Part shown: piece after piece, positions 45,263-56,949 of the stretch | How positions within the stretch are numbered: position 1 is the first letter of the stretch | How the letters are laid out: the number at the start of each line of letters is the position of its first letter | Assembly: GCA_030765065.1 (NCBI GenBank) | Contig: CM060986.1 | Location: 73,711,573 to 73,775,572, forward strand | Direction of reading: 5' to 3' | Origin: Deroplatys truncata | Lineage: Eukaryota > Arthropoda > Insecta > Mantodea > Mantidae | DNA: 64,000 nt | Made by a program: the position numbers and the translations under genes | The notes under the pieces: generated by a model | What the model saw: only the letters and a program-made list of their open reading frames with translations | Databases searched by the model: none | Told to the model about the DNA's origin: nothing

Positions 45263-45594
45263 TTATACTGCTATGATTTTGTAAATCTTCTATCGCCTTT
45301 TGATTCAAAGGAATGCTGATTTCAACTAATTTCGTAAGATCGTTTCATTTTATGAATTCATATCTTATTGTTCGTTATAGTATCATTTTAAATGTTCCTA
45401 TTTTAGTTTATATTTTTTGTTTCCACGGTTTAAGGGCTGTTTCATTTTATTTATTCATTCATATATTATTTGTTATAGTACCATTTTCAGGTGTTTCTGT
45501 TTTGGTTTCTGTTCTTTGTTTACTGGTTTACGTTTTAAGACTTTTCATAATGCCTAGTAAGAAATGAACCAGTTTTAATTTTAATGTTAAGAAG

Positions 45595-46020
45595 TTGTTT
45601 TCCGTGAAAGTAGCCAAAGTGATTGGCTGCACCTTGAGCCAAAATAAAGACATATTTGGTGAGGTTAAAAACGCAAGTGCACAAGCAACTTCTGTGATGG
45701 CGTTATGTTTTTCAACTGTAATAAATATTGGTGCTTGGAGTTCTGAAGTAATTGATAGAATTCTTCATTTACGCAATGATTTGCACTTAAAATCAATTTC
45801 AAATTATGATGGTGTTATGCCATATCCGCCTTACTTGTGCGCTGATGAGGTTTGGCTGCAGGATATTGTAATTGATGATGTAAAAGTAATCTGCAATGCA
45901 GTAACAAATAATTTTGCATTACAAGGGATCATACCGAGGGATTTAGGCAGTGTGCTAAAAACATTTTTCCAGTGCTATCACTACGGTGTGTTCACTGCAG
46001 TTAAAATCTATAGCTCTTAA
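45595..46020 (+). CDS. 141-codon frame of unknown function between R1 pieces
   Basis: Open frame with protein-like composition (SSEVIDRILHLRNDLHLKSI, YPPYLCADEVWLQDIVIDDV, FALQGIIPRDLGSVLKTFF). The frame has no ATG at its start; the first in-frame ATG is at 45697. The pattern MALCFS followed by W.S..ID.IL..... weakly recalls the peptidase-like domain (OTU or herpes-tegument type) carried by some large eukaryotic mobile elements. I offer that only as a hint from memory. It may be the relic of such an element. It lies between two R1 pieces that duplicate the same R1 segment. Function unknown. Confidence 0.3.
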   Translation: MFSVKVAKVIGCTLSQNKDIFGEVKNASAQATSVMALCFSTVINIGAWSSEVIDRILHLRNDLHLKSISNYDGVMPYPPYLCADEVWLQDIVIDDVKVICNAVTNNFALQGIIPRDLGSVLKTFFQCYHYGVFTAVKIYSS

Positions 46021-46248
46021 TTTTTTTTGTCCTGGTAATGCAAAGAGAATGGAATACTCCACATAGCAACCAGCTCTTAAAGTATTTGACTATCGCTTCA
46101 AGCCTACCAATTCCCCTTGCATCTACAAGAAAATTAGTAATAAGATTAACATCCCGATATCTCGATTAACATGAAGCATATGGAGAATAAGCGTTTGTAA
46201 AAATAGTTTGTACAAGAGTAGAGAAAGTCATGTGAGTATAACATCAGA
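46019..46248 (+). repeat. R1 repeat, 3' terminal piece
   Basis: It resumes R1 at TTTTTTTTGTCCTGG, with GCAACCAGCTCTTAAAG, TTGACTATCGCTTCAAG, and the end GTACAAGAGTAGAGAAAGTC. The first bases repeat those already present at the end of the preceding R1 copy. Confidence 0.88.
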
Positions 46249-46249
46249 A

Positions 46250-46985
46250 TTTTTAGAAAAAGTCCGCGGTGTGTATGTGTGTGTGCGTGTGCGCGTGCGC
46301 GTGCCTGCCTGCCTGCATCTCGGTCTGTCTGTTTTTGCAGCATAACTCAAAACAAAAAGTGGATATATATGAAACTTGGTGTTTAAGTTCGACAACTTCC
46401 AAGGACGCGATGTGAAGATTTTCAAGAAAATTCATCCATCCCAAACTATTCTTTACACGAAAAATGTTTAATTCTTTTTTATATTCTCAAAAATGGTTCT
46501 AACGATTTTGATTAAAATACCATATGTTTAAGATATTTGCATGGCAAATAAATGTACATCTGGAATTTCCTGAGAATAACGTGTGAAGTCCTCTTAATTC
46601 TGAATGACTTTTATATACTGGGTAAACCGTGAGACATAGACAAAAACTTACTGCACAGATATGTAGATCTCGTTAAAGCACACAATTTCTGACAAACATT
46701 TGCGATATATTCTTTATTATTGGTTTGTATTTTCAAATACTTAAAACTTTTAAGCGGTAAGTCGCTTTTCTGTTTTCTCGGGCTCTCATGCAAAGAGCAT
46801 TGAATTTCAAAGCCATCACGTAGCGACACGCTATTTAAAAATTAATGATCGCTTTAACCATTCATATGCCTACAATGAACATGAAATCAAACTTTATCTC
46901 AATTAACAGGAAGTAAACAAAAGAATAAGCCTTTGTAAGAAAAGTTTGTAGAAGAGTGAATAGTGAAAGTGATTTGAACACAACA
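46250..46985 (+). repeat. R1 repeat, older copy directly following
   Basis: It starts at AGAAAAAGTCCGCGGTG, carries a degenerate GT/GC run (46270-46310), GCAGCATAACTCAAAAC, GATTTTCAAGAAAATTC, CCGTGAGACATAGAC and CATCACGTAGCGACACGC. It ends near GTAGAAGAGTGAATAGTG. It is tandem with the piece before it. Confidence 0.75.
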
Positions 46986-48229
46986 CAATCTTTTTTTTAA
47001 CAATATTAATCTACGAAACAAGTTCACTGTAAACATTTCTCGCAAAAGGGAGGTATGAATTACTCGAAATCTGGCTAAAACGATGTAGTTTAGTTATCAT
47101 TTATTAGGTACGTTACCCCTTGAGAGCATACTTTAAAATCCCTCCACCCATATACATCGTAATAGTTCTTAGTGCAGTTCTTATAATCACTAGAGGCCAT
47201 TCTCTTCAGATAATTAGACCACCTTACTGGAAATGCTTATGCTGTAAAAGCTAATGAAGGAGCTTGCGTTTGTAATTATAAAATAAAAATCAGTGGCGAT
47301 GTAGGAGCCCACCAACAATTTGCGTCACGAAGCCTTCGCCGCTACGGAAACATTTTCCAGTTTGACAGCTCTTGGTTTTTTTCCATTACTGCAAGTCGAG
47401 CCTTGAGGCTTCCTTCAACGAGAAACGAGCAACAGGTGGGACATTTTACAGAATCAGGAGATGTCTAAATTATTCCCTTTCCTTGTTGACATGGCAGATC
47501 ATTGTAATAATCTGAAAACGCGCCAGATATTAATAAACATCGCGAAGTTGGCAACAGGTTTGGGTAGCAGAACATAAAACGGTAATTTAGGATTTTCTTT
47601 TCTTCTGATACTACAGAGCTGAGCACATATAAGACGAAGTAACAACATACAAGTTGTTCACCCAGCTTTTCTGCGTATATATCAGTCCCCTGCCCCAAAT
47701 TATTACATCTTTTGGATTTTATTTAGTTTTCAGATAAAAACCTATGATGTATTTATTGCTAATCGTAATAATCTAATAAGTGTTCAGTCACATTATGATG
47801 ACCATATGACCATTGCTCAAAAAGATGACTCCAAGTCCGGAAGTATAGAACTTTGCGCCAAGATGTAGGACTAGCAACGGCGTTTCTTCTATCATATCAT
47901 ACAGGGTAACAAAACACTATCTTCTCTTTGACTAAGGAATCTCACTCCACTGATAGTGTTTACATTATTCTGTTCTTGTAAACCTCGTTCATAAATCTGA
48001 GAGGCAAACAATTATCATAGAGCGTTACTGAAAGAGTTTCCCCAATTTTGTTTAACGCCATAAGGCTATATTTAAATTGTTGTGAAACGCCCGGTAAATA
48101 TCCCTTTGTACGGTGTGACAATGCTGCGGTAAGCCGAAATTTCAGTCTTGTTCGCTTATTCTGTAATTCGTTGCAACCGCATGGCTTGGCTGATCTATAT
48201 TACTATTGTTATCATTGAATCGATCAGCA
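46986..48229. other. Unassigned sequence
   Basis: A minus-strand frame at 47465-47698 (77 codons) and GC-richer sequence at 47290-47470 are not recognised. Confidence 0.4.
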
Positions 48230-48868
48230 CAACAGTGAATACCATCTCATAAAAACATACCCGGTAATGAAAGAGCCGATACTGCAGCAAAACAAGCTAC
48301 AGAACTACCAACACAAGATACTGATATCAAAATACCTTTCCAAGATGCAGTCACACACTTTAAGAAGAAAATACACAAAGAATGGCTGACCAGCTGGATG
48401 AACAATTCTACAAGTAAATTCCATGATGTACGTGGAACTTCAACTCAAGAATATCCAATAAGACAGCTACAGCGGCGAAACCAAATTGTAATATCCCGAC
48501 TACGAATTGGGCATACTAAACTGACACTCTTATTTGTTAAATAGAAGCTCTCGACCAATTTGTGAAACATGTAAAACACATTAACAGTAGTACATATTAT
48601 ACTAACATGTCCAAAATTTGAAAATCAACGTAGTCAGGTTGGTATGCCCAGAAATATTTCTGCAGCACTCAGTGATGCTCTTTCATCCAGAAAGTAATTA
48701 TTTTTCTTGAATTAATTAATATCCATCAATACAATTAACAAATGCTTACACATTATGTATACATAATGTGTAAGCATTATACTGTAATCCAATAATGTAA
48801 ACAACTGTACATGAAAGGTCGTCATAAAACCTAGGAAGGTTAAAACGACCCTAAATAAAACTTAAAAA
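48230..48868 (+). mobile_element. LINE tail with RNase H end (I-like group)
   Basis: The frame reads IPGNERADTAAKQATELP, the closing RNase H motif (IPGNE.AD..AK). Then come WLTSWMNNSTSKFHD, ISRLRIGHTKLT and, in a shifted frame, LTVVHIILTCPKFENQR, the classic C-terminal order RLRIGH..LTH, C..C, LTV.HILL.CP. After the stop, a 3' UTR with a perfect palindrome (48741-48778) leads to ACCTAGGAAGGTTAAAACG and a poly(A). RNase H presence points to I/Nimb-like rather than Jockey elements. It is 5'-truncated. Shifts within the tail make it inactive. The same 3' UTR recurs at 24540-24690. Confidence 0.88.
48741..48778. repeat. Perfect 38-bp palindrome in LINE 3' UTR
   Basis: AATGCTTACACATTATGTA followed immediately by its reverse complement, with no loop and no mismatch. 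The other copy of this 3' UTR (near 24565-24600) has only weak traces. Confidence 0.95.
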
Positions 48869-49198
48869 AAACATGTTATGCAAATCTGGAAGCAAAGACA
48901 TCAAATAATACGTTACAAGAGCGGAGATCAGCCACATATGTCTCCTCAGGCACATAACAGTATTGTCGCACTAAGGATCTTTTTGTTCCGAGACGCTGTC
49001 GTAAGAGAGCAGGGAGTGCTGCGGGAGACGGCTCTTAATCTTAGAAAAAGCAGAAGTTCTTCTATCTAAAGAGAAATGCACTGCGCTGAGCACAAAGCTG
49101 AGTCGATGAAATACTGAACGAGCCTGAGAACGAATGTACCTATGTAGAGATGGTACCAACCAATTCATGGTGTAACTAGGTGTCAAAAATTAAACTGA
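48869..49198. other. Unassigned sequence
   Basis: Short interval between a LINE tail and a SINE; nothing recognised. Confidence 0.4.
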
Positions 49199-49375
49199 GT
49201 TTTATTCATGGACGCTCTTTAACTACTATAGTCCTTAGCGTCTTTATTCTATATTGTGCGTTAGAGACCGGAAATTTTGCTCAGAGGCCTCTTTATCAGT
49301 CTTGAGGTTCTTTTACGTGCCGTAAATCTACGATACGGGATCAGCGGCTTTACTTCCCTGGGAATCAGAGGCTAG
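49199..49375 (-). repeat. SINE family B
   Basis: Reverse copy: TTTTATTCATGGACGCTCTT, CTTAGCGTCTTTATTC, TTTTACGTGCCGTAAATC, AGCGGCTTTACTTCCCTGGG. Head lost. It abuts the LINE at 49380. Confidence 0.85.
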
Positions 49376-49379
49376 CATA

Positions 49380-50870
49380 ACTGAGTGTCGCGTACATACT
49401 AGGAGCATTCACTATGAGTCGTAAAACTTTATTTTGGAATACCTGTAGTCGATGAATCTTGGACGCAGCAGCTCCACCCCAAATCGGACAGGCATACGAG
49501 TATGTAAGCAATGGGCGAAGTAAAGACTTGTAGGTATATCGAGAACTATATTGTACTCGCAGGGATGATTTTCGGTTGAGAACAGAGTAAATACAGTGTA
49601 CATAATCTGAAGTAAACCAAGTTTAATTTGGAACTGATATGAGAGTGTCAGGTCAAACGATGCACAAAGTGGACGTCCACGTATACTGTCATCTGCACGC
49701 CTTCAGGGTTGGGAATGGAATGCTAAGTGATGGGGTGTGGAACAGTGGGATGACAAAGTGAAAGTCATAATTTCAATTTTTTTTGTGATTTAAAGCAATC
49801 TTCCAGTTTTGAATCTAAGGTGCCAGAGTTTTGAGGGACGTCTGTAATCTTGGAATTACAGTATCGATGTATAGTGTAAGAAAGACGATTATGTCATTAG
49901 CGTGCATCGCCACGTGATCATTTGGCAATTGAGATATATCACTGTTGAAGAGATTGAATAACACAGGTGCCAAAATACGCACCTTTGACACAAGCCAGAA
50001 GTTGCTAGTCTCGCTATGGACAAAGTAGAACCAACTCGCACCTGAGAAGTGCGATGCAGAGGAAGCTTGCGATCACTCGATTAAGATAATCCGGCAATCC
50101 AAAGGCTCAGAGTTTATAGAGCAGACCTGCGTGCCATACTCGATCAAAGCTTGTTGGATGTCCAAAAATGTTGCGACGGTGTGTTGTTTGACCTCAAACC
50201 CCTGTGCAGTACCCTGAGTTAACCATAGCAGCAGATGGGACATAGAATGGTGTCGGAAACCAGATTGTTCTGGGGCATTGTCCTTTAAATTTTTCTTCGG
50301 TATTTTTGATGACTTTCTAAAACGCATGGAAAGAGTAGAGAGCAGGCGTATTGGACGATAACTAGAGTGTATAGAGGGCAAGAGTCCACTTGGGAAGTAA
50401 AAACCTCCGCATGTTTCAGCTTGTGACTAAATATCGGAGTCGAAAAGCAGCATTAAAAATACATGTTAAATAGGATAGAGACTTCGCAGTAAGATGTTTT
50501 GCGACAATATTAGGTAGCATTTCGTGTGCCTACGACTGCTTTTTTTATAGGAAGGGTATGAAGAAGCCAGTGCAGTTCCTAGGTCGAAGTGCAGCTAATC
50601 AGTTCGGAAACTGTGGAATAGGTGGTAATCACAAATTCAATCTCCTGAGTGAGCTCGACGTTGACTATGGGATTGGGCGTGAATGTATTTTGACAAACAT
50701 CTGCGAAGAGCTCAGTTTTTGCAGGTTCATGTTCATACACAAGATCCTCGAACTTCAATTGTGGCTCCATAGTAGGTTCTTGCTCTCGTTTCGCTTTCCT
50801 TTCACAGAGAGCAATCTTCTGGAGAAAGGCTTGACAGTTGGTATTAATATTCTGCATAATGATGTTTACC
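49380..50870 (-). mobile_element. Jockey-like LINE, linker to RT thumb
   Basis: Minus-strand pieces in order. 50579-50857 has LFADVCQNTFTPNPIVN, the linker between endonuclease and RT (family ..FTPNP). 50073-50381 has SSYRPIRLLSTLSMRF, APEQSGFRHHSMSHLLLWLT and KQHTVATFLDIQQA (RT fingers with the first catalytic region). About 49860-49960 has a degraded AND-type catalytic box. Near 49440-49500 is CPIWGGAASKIHRLQVFQNK. The polymerase is broken in several places, the catalytic Asp pairs are not intact and the 3' end is missing. The 3' side abuts a SINE. Confidence 0.88.
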
Positions 50871-50919
50871 CAGGGCTTGCCCGCTTTGTCAAATTAATTG
50901 GTTATGAATTTACTCAGGG

Positions 50920-51022
50920 AACGTTAAAACATTATTTCCTTCGAAATCTCGATATCGAATTTTGGTTTGAAATGCAATATTTCCTCTACCTATTATTAGT
51001 AGGTGCTAGAGAAAGTAAAAGT
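50920..51022 (-). repeat. R1 terminal fragment
   Basis: AACATTATTTCCTTCGAAATC, CGATATCGAATTTTGGTTTG, ATGCAATATTTCCTCTACC and GGTGCTAGAGAAAGTAA: the R1 start in reverse orientation only. Confidence 0.7.
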
Positions 51023-52749
51023 AAATACAAACGTAAGTTTGTTTTAGCATAAACGTTTAAGGATGAATGAAACCAAATGCTTTAAATCTGCTTTATTTTA
51101 TATAATCCTGAGTATTATCGCTAGTATTGTTATGCAAAATATCAGCCATGACCACCTTTATATGCCTTCATGCCACCTACCATTCCTTATGTTATTATGC
51201 AACCAAACGTATCAGGAAGATATCTTAATTGATTACAGTGACGCTAACTCTGAAACCAGGTTCATTCCAGTTTCATTTACGACATTCAGATTTGTGTCAG
51301 CTTGAGTGACGAAGATAATGATAATCGTGTCTTAACGCCTTATTTATAGTTTCTAAACGGCGTTAACCTTGATGTTCATAATTTTTTTACAAACATGCTG
51401 CTCACTAGTTAGTTTTAACAAAGAAAGTTGCCTTCATTTAGCAAACGCTTATTATGTGATCGGCCTTGGAACAACGGGAAATATTCCTAATAAAATAGGC
51501 ATGGTATACAGCTGCTAAATTTAGTTACAGTATGATTTCTCTGTTCACCTTTCGGAATTGGAAACTGATCATTCAGTGACGCAGCGAAGGGCCTCACAGG
51601 AGAAAAATTACAAATAAACTGATACTCACCCAAAAGCTATTTATAGGGACAAAGACTTTCCCTTGCATAACTTTCTCAGCGACTGCTTTCTACAAGTTTC
51701 TAATGGTTGACAGCCTTCCAATTAAAGTGATATGTGTGAGAGAATGACTACTGTTTCCATAATTGCAATTTCAATTATTTAACCCTCCCCACTTCCCCCA
51801 AATATTTGTTTATGTATCAGCGCCTCTTATGGCCATCTCACACAGCGAATCATAACCATGGAGTTCTAATTTTCGACTGCTACTACAACAATTGCCATTT
51901 TCGGAGACGTTAGTAGTTGGCAATATTGTACTTTTCGTGTTGCTGATAGATTGGAAGAGGACATCTGACCTTGGTTCCGTTGTTATAAGCAAGTGGGTGT
52001 ATGCATAAGTTTTAGTAAGTTTTTAGGGGAGTTAAATGTACGCATAGTCTTAAATTTAAATGTTTATTCTGTGGCGGAAATATTTGTTATTAGTTATAGA
52101 TACATTTTTAGGAGACACTCCAAATAAACTACCCTTAATTTTGTACCAGTTAAATAAACTTTAAGCTTTTATATGCAAAATTTCAACATCTTACCTGCAG
52201 CTGATCGCCTAAAAGTCGTGAATTTTTAGAAGACTCTCTTAAATTATGTTAATTTTGTTCCAACTCAAAGAAATTTAAAATGCATTTACAAATGCTTCTA
52301 AAATCGTGTGTAAAACTTCAAAGTTTTCGCATCAGTTGCCAACTTTTAAAAAGCTGAACATAAGATCTACTATTTTGACAAACTGAATCAGACGTAATAA
52401 ATCCAATGCCATGATCGCTACTCGAACCACGGAGCCTTGTGAAGATTCGTGGTTCCAGTCTCAGCCGTTACATTGGACTTTTCAAGTCTGATTCAATTTC
52501 CCATCTTGGCGTATACACACAGTCTGCGAGAACAATTACAAAGTACCGATTTTAATCAAATTTTCAAGATCTCAACAATTTTATTAAAATCCATATACAT
52601 ACAATTTAGAACTCTGCATATGACGCGGTTCATGAGTTTTCTCGTGGTTACCAAAGGACCGATAGAAAGAAGCTAAAATGCGTTCTGTAGTAGTGAATGC
52701 ACTTAAAAATCTAAACTCCTTCCGGATGAATGAAAGATATCCATTTTTC

Positions 52750-52789
<40 letters not shown>

Positions 52790-54144
52790 GTATCTGTAAA
52801 CCATTTACATGGAGACGCAGTATACATCCATTTGTCTAACAGGCATAAACAACAGCCCACGTTTGTGTGTAATATGAACTCTTTTAGTTATGTTTTAATT
52901 TTTATTAACATCCGAGAAAAATAGTTTTATTATAGGTTTTCAAAGCATCGCATGAATCGTGTGTTGCACAGAGAGGGAGAGGTGTAAGGAAATGGAGTTG
53001 GAGCGAAAGAGAGAATGAGAGGGAGGGAAGGGGGAGAGAAGAAGAGAGTAAGAGGAGAAGGGAAAATGTGTGCAGTTGCGGGTTCTGCTAGTATTGAAGC
53101 AAATTTCTCAATCTTTTAATATTTAAGTCGCTTTCATTACCGCAAGAGTCTTCAAGTGTGTTTAACAGTAACATTGGTAAGTGTTGTTGCAAATATCACT
53201 CTCAACAGTGCCTCCTAATATTACAGAAAAGTAAGCACAATTGGAAACATCTCTGGAAGAATTAAAACATCGAAGTTTTTTAATTTTAATTTTTTTTATT
53301 ATGGGCAATTTAATTAAAGAGGTGTACTTTTAGCCGCTACATTTGCACTGTATACTGTAGCACAGTGATTAATCAAAGCTTCTAAACTTTTCGGGTCAAT
53401 CATCACGCTGTAGATCAGCCATGACCAAAATAACTTTCGCCCAATCACAGCAGCAGATAAACTACAAATGGAAATCAGGCCGAATGACAGCTAGAGAGCG
53501 TGCAACACAGTGAGTCCAAATGAGTCCTAGCGTTCAAGAAAACCCACAAAATTTAAGTTTACAGAGAAAGCGTTTTTTTTTCAGGCTAGGTAAGTTATAA
53601 AGCATTATACTTGGCATGAGAGAACCACTGGTAATACCGATGTTGTTAATTATAATTTATAGTGCTTCTAAAAATAAATTACCATAATAGGCACATGACA
53701 TAGGCACCATAGTGCTTGACAAAATAGGCACCTAACTTATAATGACTAGGAATTATTCTCAAAATAATAAAAGTGTTAGGCACTTACTGATTTCAGGCAT
53801 TAATAGTCCTGAAATAGATTTAATTTCCAAAGGCATCAATAGTAGTCTCACTGGAGTTTTTTATTTTATCGATAAATCTGCAAGTGCAACATGAGCATAC
53901 AACTTTTTCCTCTGTCTCAAATGTGACTCGTGATTTGTACTAATTATAATATGCTTATGTAAGGTTCTCTAAACAATCACAAAAAAGTGCAGAAATGGAC
54001 TTTTAGGATTAATTAAAATTTTTATTGAGTGAATTAGTTTGTGTTGATATGAGTAAATTTTCTACATTGTTATAGATTAAGTTACAAAAGAAATAGCAAA
54101 TGCGATGTTTATCTTTAGGAAATAAAAATGAGTAACTGCATATC

Positions 54145-54183
<39 letters not shown>

Positions 54184-54654
54184 ATTATTGGATATCCAAC
54201 ACAGCAAAGGGACCCTATTTTACAATGTCATTAGGGTTATAATTTGGCAATAAATAAGAAACAAAATATCAATCAAACTGAGGGAAGTTAGGAAACAAGG
54301 TACGAAAATGCGATGAATGAATATTAAGAACTCTTTGTATCAACATGATCTCTTGAACATCTGTACAGCATACCTTTATTAGAAGATGGTCTGGCGATTA
54401 GTTTCTCCCAAAAATGGTGATGTCAGTTTACGTTTTGGACCTCGTTTCTTATGTTCTCTTTTCAGGCGCCTAGAGTAGTTTAATAGCAGTACCATAGAAG
54501 TTCCACTGACCCTGACATCTCTTCTTTATATCCTGTTGAAACCTTTTCACCTTGTTCATCCTCAGAGTACCCAGATTATACGCAAAGCAGTGAAGGTAAG
54601 AATACAAGCCTAGTTTTAACCCACATTTCACCCAAGAAGGTAGTTTTACTGCAT
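51023..54654. other. Unassigned AT-rich sequence with microsatellites
   Basis: About 3.6 kb without a recognised gene. (ATT)n runs lie at about 52751-52788 and 54149-54181. A purine-rich block (52965-53065) is followed by GTTGCGGGTTCTGCTAGTA (about 53075-53094), resembling the end of the 11146-11910 module and a Helitron CTRR end. The frame at 51063-51305 is unrecognised. Confidence 0.45.
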
Positions 54655-54805
54655 GAACTATTTTTGAGAAAATCAAAGTTAATTAAAGTTTTTCCATGTT
54701 AAGGAGTAATCTAGGGTGGGAGAATTTTCTTATCATATCCTTGGAACTTGCTGGACTTAAATACGAAGTTTGGTGTTCATCCACTTTTCATTTTTGAGTT
54801 AAGCT
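54655..54805 (-). repeat. R1 internal fragment
   Basis: Reverse orientation: TTTTTGAGAAAATCAAAG, TCTAGGGTGGGAGAATTTTC, AAGTTTGGTGTTCATCC and AGTTAAGCTGTTCACA. It is followed by a forward copy, so the two face away from each other. Confidence 0.7.
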
Positions 54806-54821
54806 GTTCACAAATTGCACT

Positions 54822-55375
54822 ACTTATGGTAAGTAAATGAACTATTGTATTCCATCCAAATATTCGAAATCGAGATTTTACCGAAAATACAAGTTGTGAA
54901 GTCCCCCGAATCCAAAACAGCATTTTTAGAAAATGTGTGTTTTGAACAGTATAACTGAAAACAAAATATCGGGTAAATACAACACTGGATATTGAAGTTA
55001 GTATCTTCTAAGGATGGATACAATGATTTTCAAGAAAATATCCCGACCCCAACTACCCTATATGAGAAACAACTTCTTTACTAATTTTCTCAAAAATTGC
55101 TAAAACATGTCTTGTGAAGATATTTGCAGGACTATTATTCATATCTTCAATTTTCTACGAATAACCTGCGAGGACCTTTTCATTTGAATGAATTTTATAT
55201 AATTTATTATAACTGCTAAACCATAAAGGACGAACAACAGTTTATATCACTAAAAATTTAGATCTCGTAAAAAAAGAAACATTTATGTTGATACATTTTT
55301 GTGGTGTTAACCATTTACCAGCTGTTTGTTTCTATTGGTTTCAAATTCTCCATTACTTTTATCATACAGATTTTG
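54822..55375 (+). repeat. R1 repeat, old partial copy
   Basis: Forward: TATTGTATTCCATCCAAATA, CCGAAAATACAAGTTGTG, TTTTCAAGAAAATATCCCG, CTGCTAAACCATAAAGG. It stops before the 3' terminal segment; a younger full copy follows. Confidence 0.75.
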
Positions 55376-55393
55376 ATGTGCATGTCAGCATTT

Positions 55394-55533
55394 TTACTTT
55401 CTCTACTACGTATAGTAAGTAGGGGAAGTATTGTATTCCACCCAAAAATTCGATACCGGGAATGTCACCGGAAAGACATGTTTTGAGACCCCCTGAATCC
55501 AAAAAAAGCATTTTTGGAAACATGTCCGTGTGT

Positions 55534-55572
<39 letters not shown>

Positions 55573-56257
55573 TGTCTGTGTACAGCATAACTCAGAAACG
55601 AACAGTCGGATAAACACCAAACTTGGTATTTAGGTTCAGTATCTTCCAGAGATGCGACACGAAGGTTTTCAAGAAAATCCCCCCACCCCAGATTACCCTT
55701 TACATGGAACATTTTTTCGAAAATTTTAATTTTCTCAAAAATGGCTCTAACGATTTTGATTAAAATATCATATATTTAAGATATTTTCATGACAAATGAA
55801 ATTGAATTTTCTGACAATGTCTCCAAGAGTATTCTTCATTGTGAACGACTTTTGCATAACTGGTAAACCATAAGAGATAAACAAAATTTTACTACACAAA
55901 AAAATGTAGATCGTATTAAAATACACAATTTATGTCATATACATTTTTTGTTGTTGAGTGAACCATTTTCGAGATATTGCTTGTTATTCTCTTAAATTTT
56001 CCAATACTTATACCTTTTCTCAAATTCGTTATTCATTTTTTTTGTCCTGGTAATGCAAAGAGAATGGAATACTACACAGCAACCAGCTCTTAAAATATTT
56101 GACTATCGCTTAAAGGCTACCGTATTCCCCTTGCACCTACAAGAAAATTAGCAATAAGATTAACATCTCGATTAACATGAAGCATATGGAGAATAAGCGT
56201 TTGTAAAAATAGTTTGTACAAGAGTAGAGAAAGTAATGTGAGTGTAACACATCAGAT
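55394..56257 (+). repeat. R1 repeat, best full-length copy
   Basis: About 864 bp. It starts TTACTTTCTCTACTACG and ends GAGTAGAGAAAGTAATGTG plus AGTGTAACACATCAGA. The ends share an inverted TTACTTTCTCTACT of about 14 bp. The start is also an imperfect hairpin (TTTCTCTACT, then AGTAGGGGAA). A long GT run spans about 55530-55572. The minus-strand frame at 55362-55712 (116 codons; LENLRVASLEDTEPKYQVW then a His/Thr run from the microsatellite) is open. No transposase-like motif. Confidence 0.92.
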
Positions 56258-56296
56258 TTTTTTGTTTGTTTTGTTTGCTTTTTAAAGATATGAGTA

Positions 56297-56430
56297 CTTT
56301 AGTCCCCTGTACCAACTACGAAATGTGTAATGAAAAAAAATCTACAAATGTTCATATCGATTAACATGACATAGGCAGAAATAGAAGCTTTTGTAAGAAT
56401 ATTTTGTAGAAGATATGTAAAAACGAGTAT
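56297..56430 (+). repeat. R1 terminal fragment
   Basis: ACTTTAGTCCCCTGTACCAAC, CATATCGATTAACATGACAT, AGAAGCTTTTGTAAGAATAT and GTAGAAGATATGTAAAAACG resemble the last part of R1, strongly diverged. Confidence 0.5.
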
Positions 56431-56949
56431 AAATGTTAATGTAATACATATAATAAATGTTTTTAATTTTAATAAATAAGTAATTTCTATCAAGAAAGCA
56501 AATCATATTAGAGCAGAGTTATAAAACCGGTGTTATTGCATTGTACATTCCAATCTCACAGCACTCACACAGGAGCCACTCATAATTTTTTGCTGTCCCG
56601 CTGATATTTTATGTTAAATTTAGTGGCCAATCTGTCTGCATTGCTACACTCAGTGCTATTTCTGTGCATGCTCAAGAGAACGGAACAAGTTTTTGCAGTG
56701 AAGTTATATGATCCCGCACACAAGCAGCTGTTGCTTCACATGTGCATTCATCCTTTTTTCATACCTAAAATGACGAAATATTACATGTTTGTAACATACC
56801 CGTCGCTTAACTCCATATGGTAATTCGTTGTCTTTCCCTATTTAGGAAAAGCTTTCCTAAATAGCATACAACGAAATATATTTGTTTTGTGGTATTACGT
56901 TTCTACTTCCCCACCACCACCACCACCACCACCACCACTACCACCACCA
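56431..56949. other. Unassigned, with (CCA)n
   Basis: A CCA trinucleotide run covers about 56912-56948. Nothing else recognised. Confidence 0.6.

Noticed and set aside
55394-56257. R1 as a Helitron
   Set aside because: It has short inverted termini and no TC...CTRR ends, so a Helitron origin is not supported.
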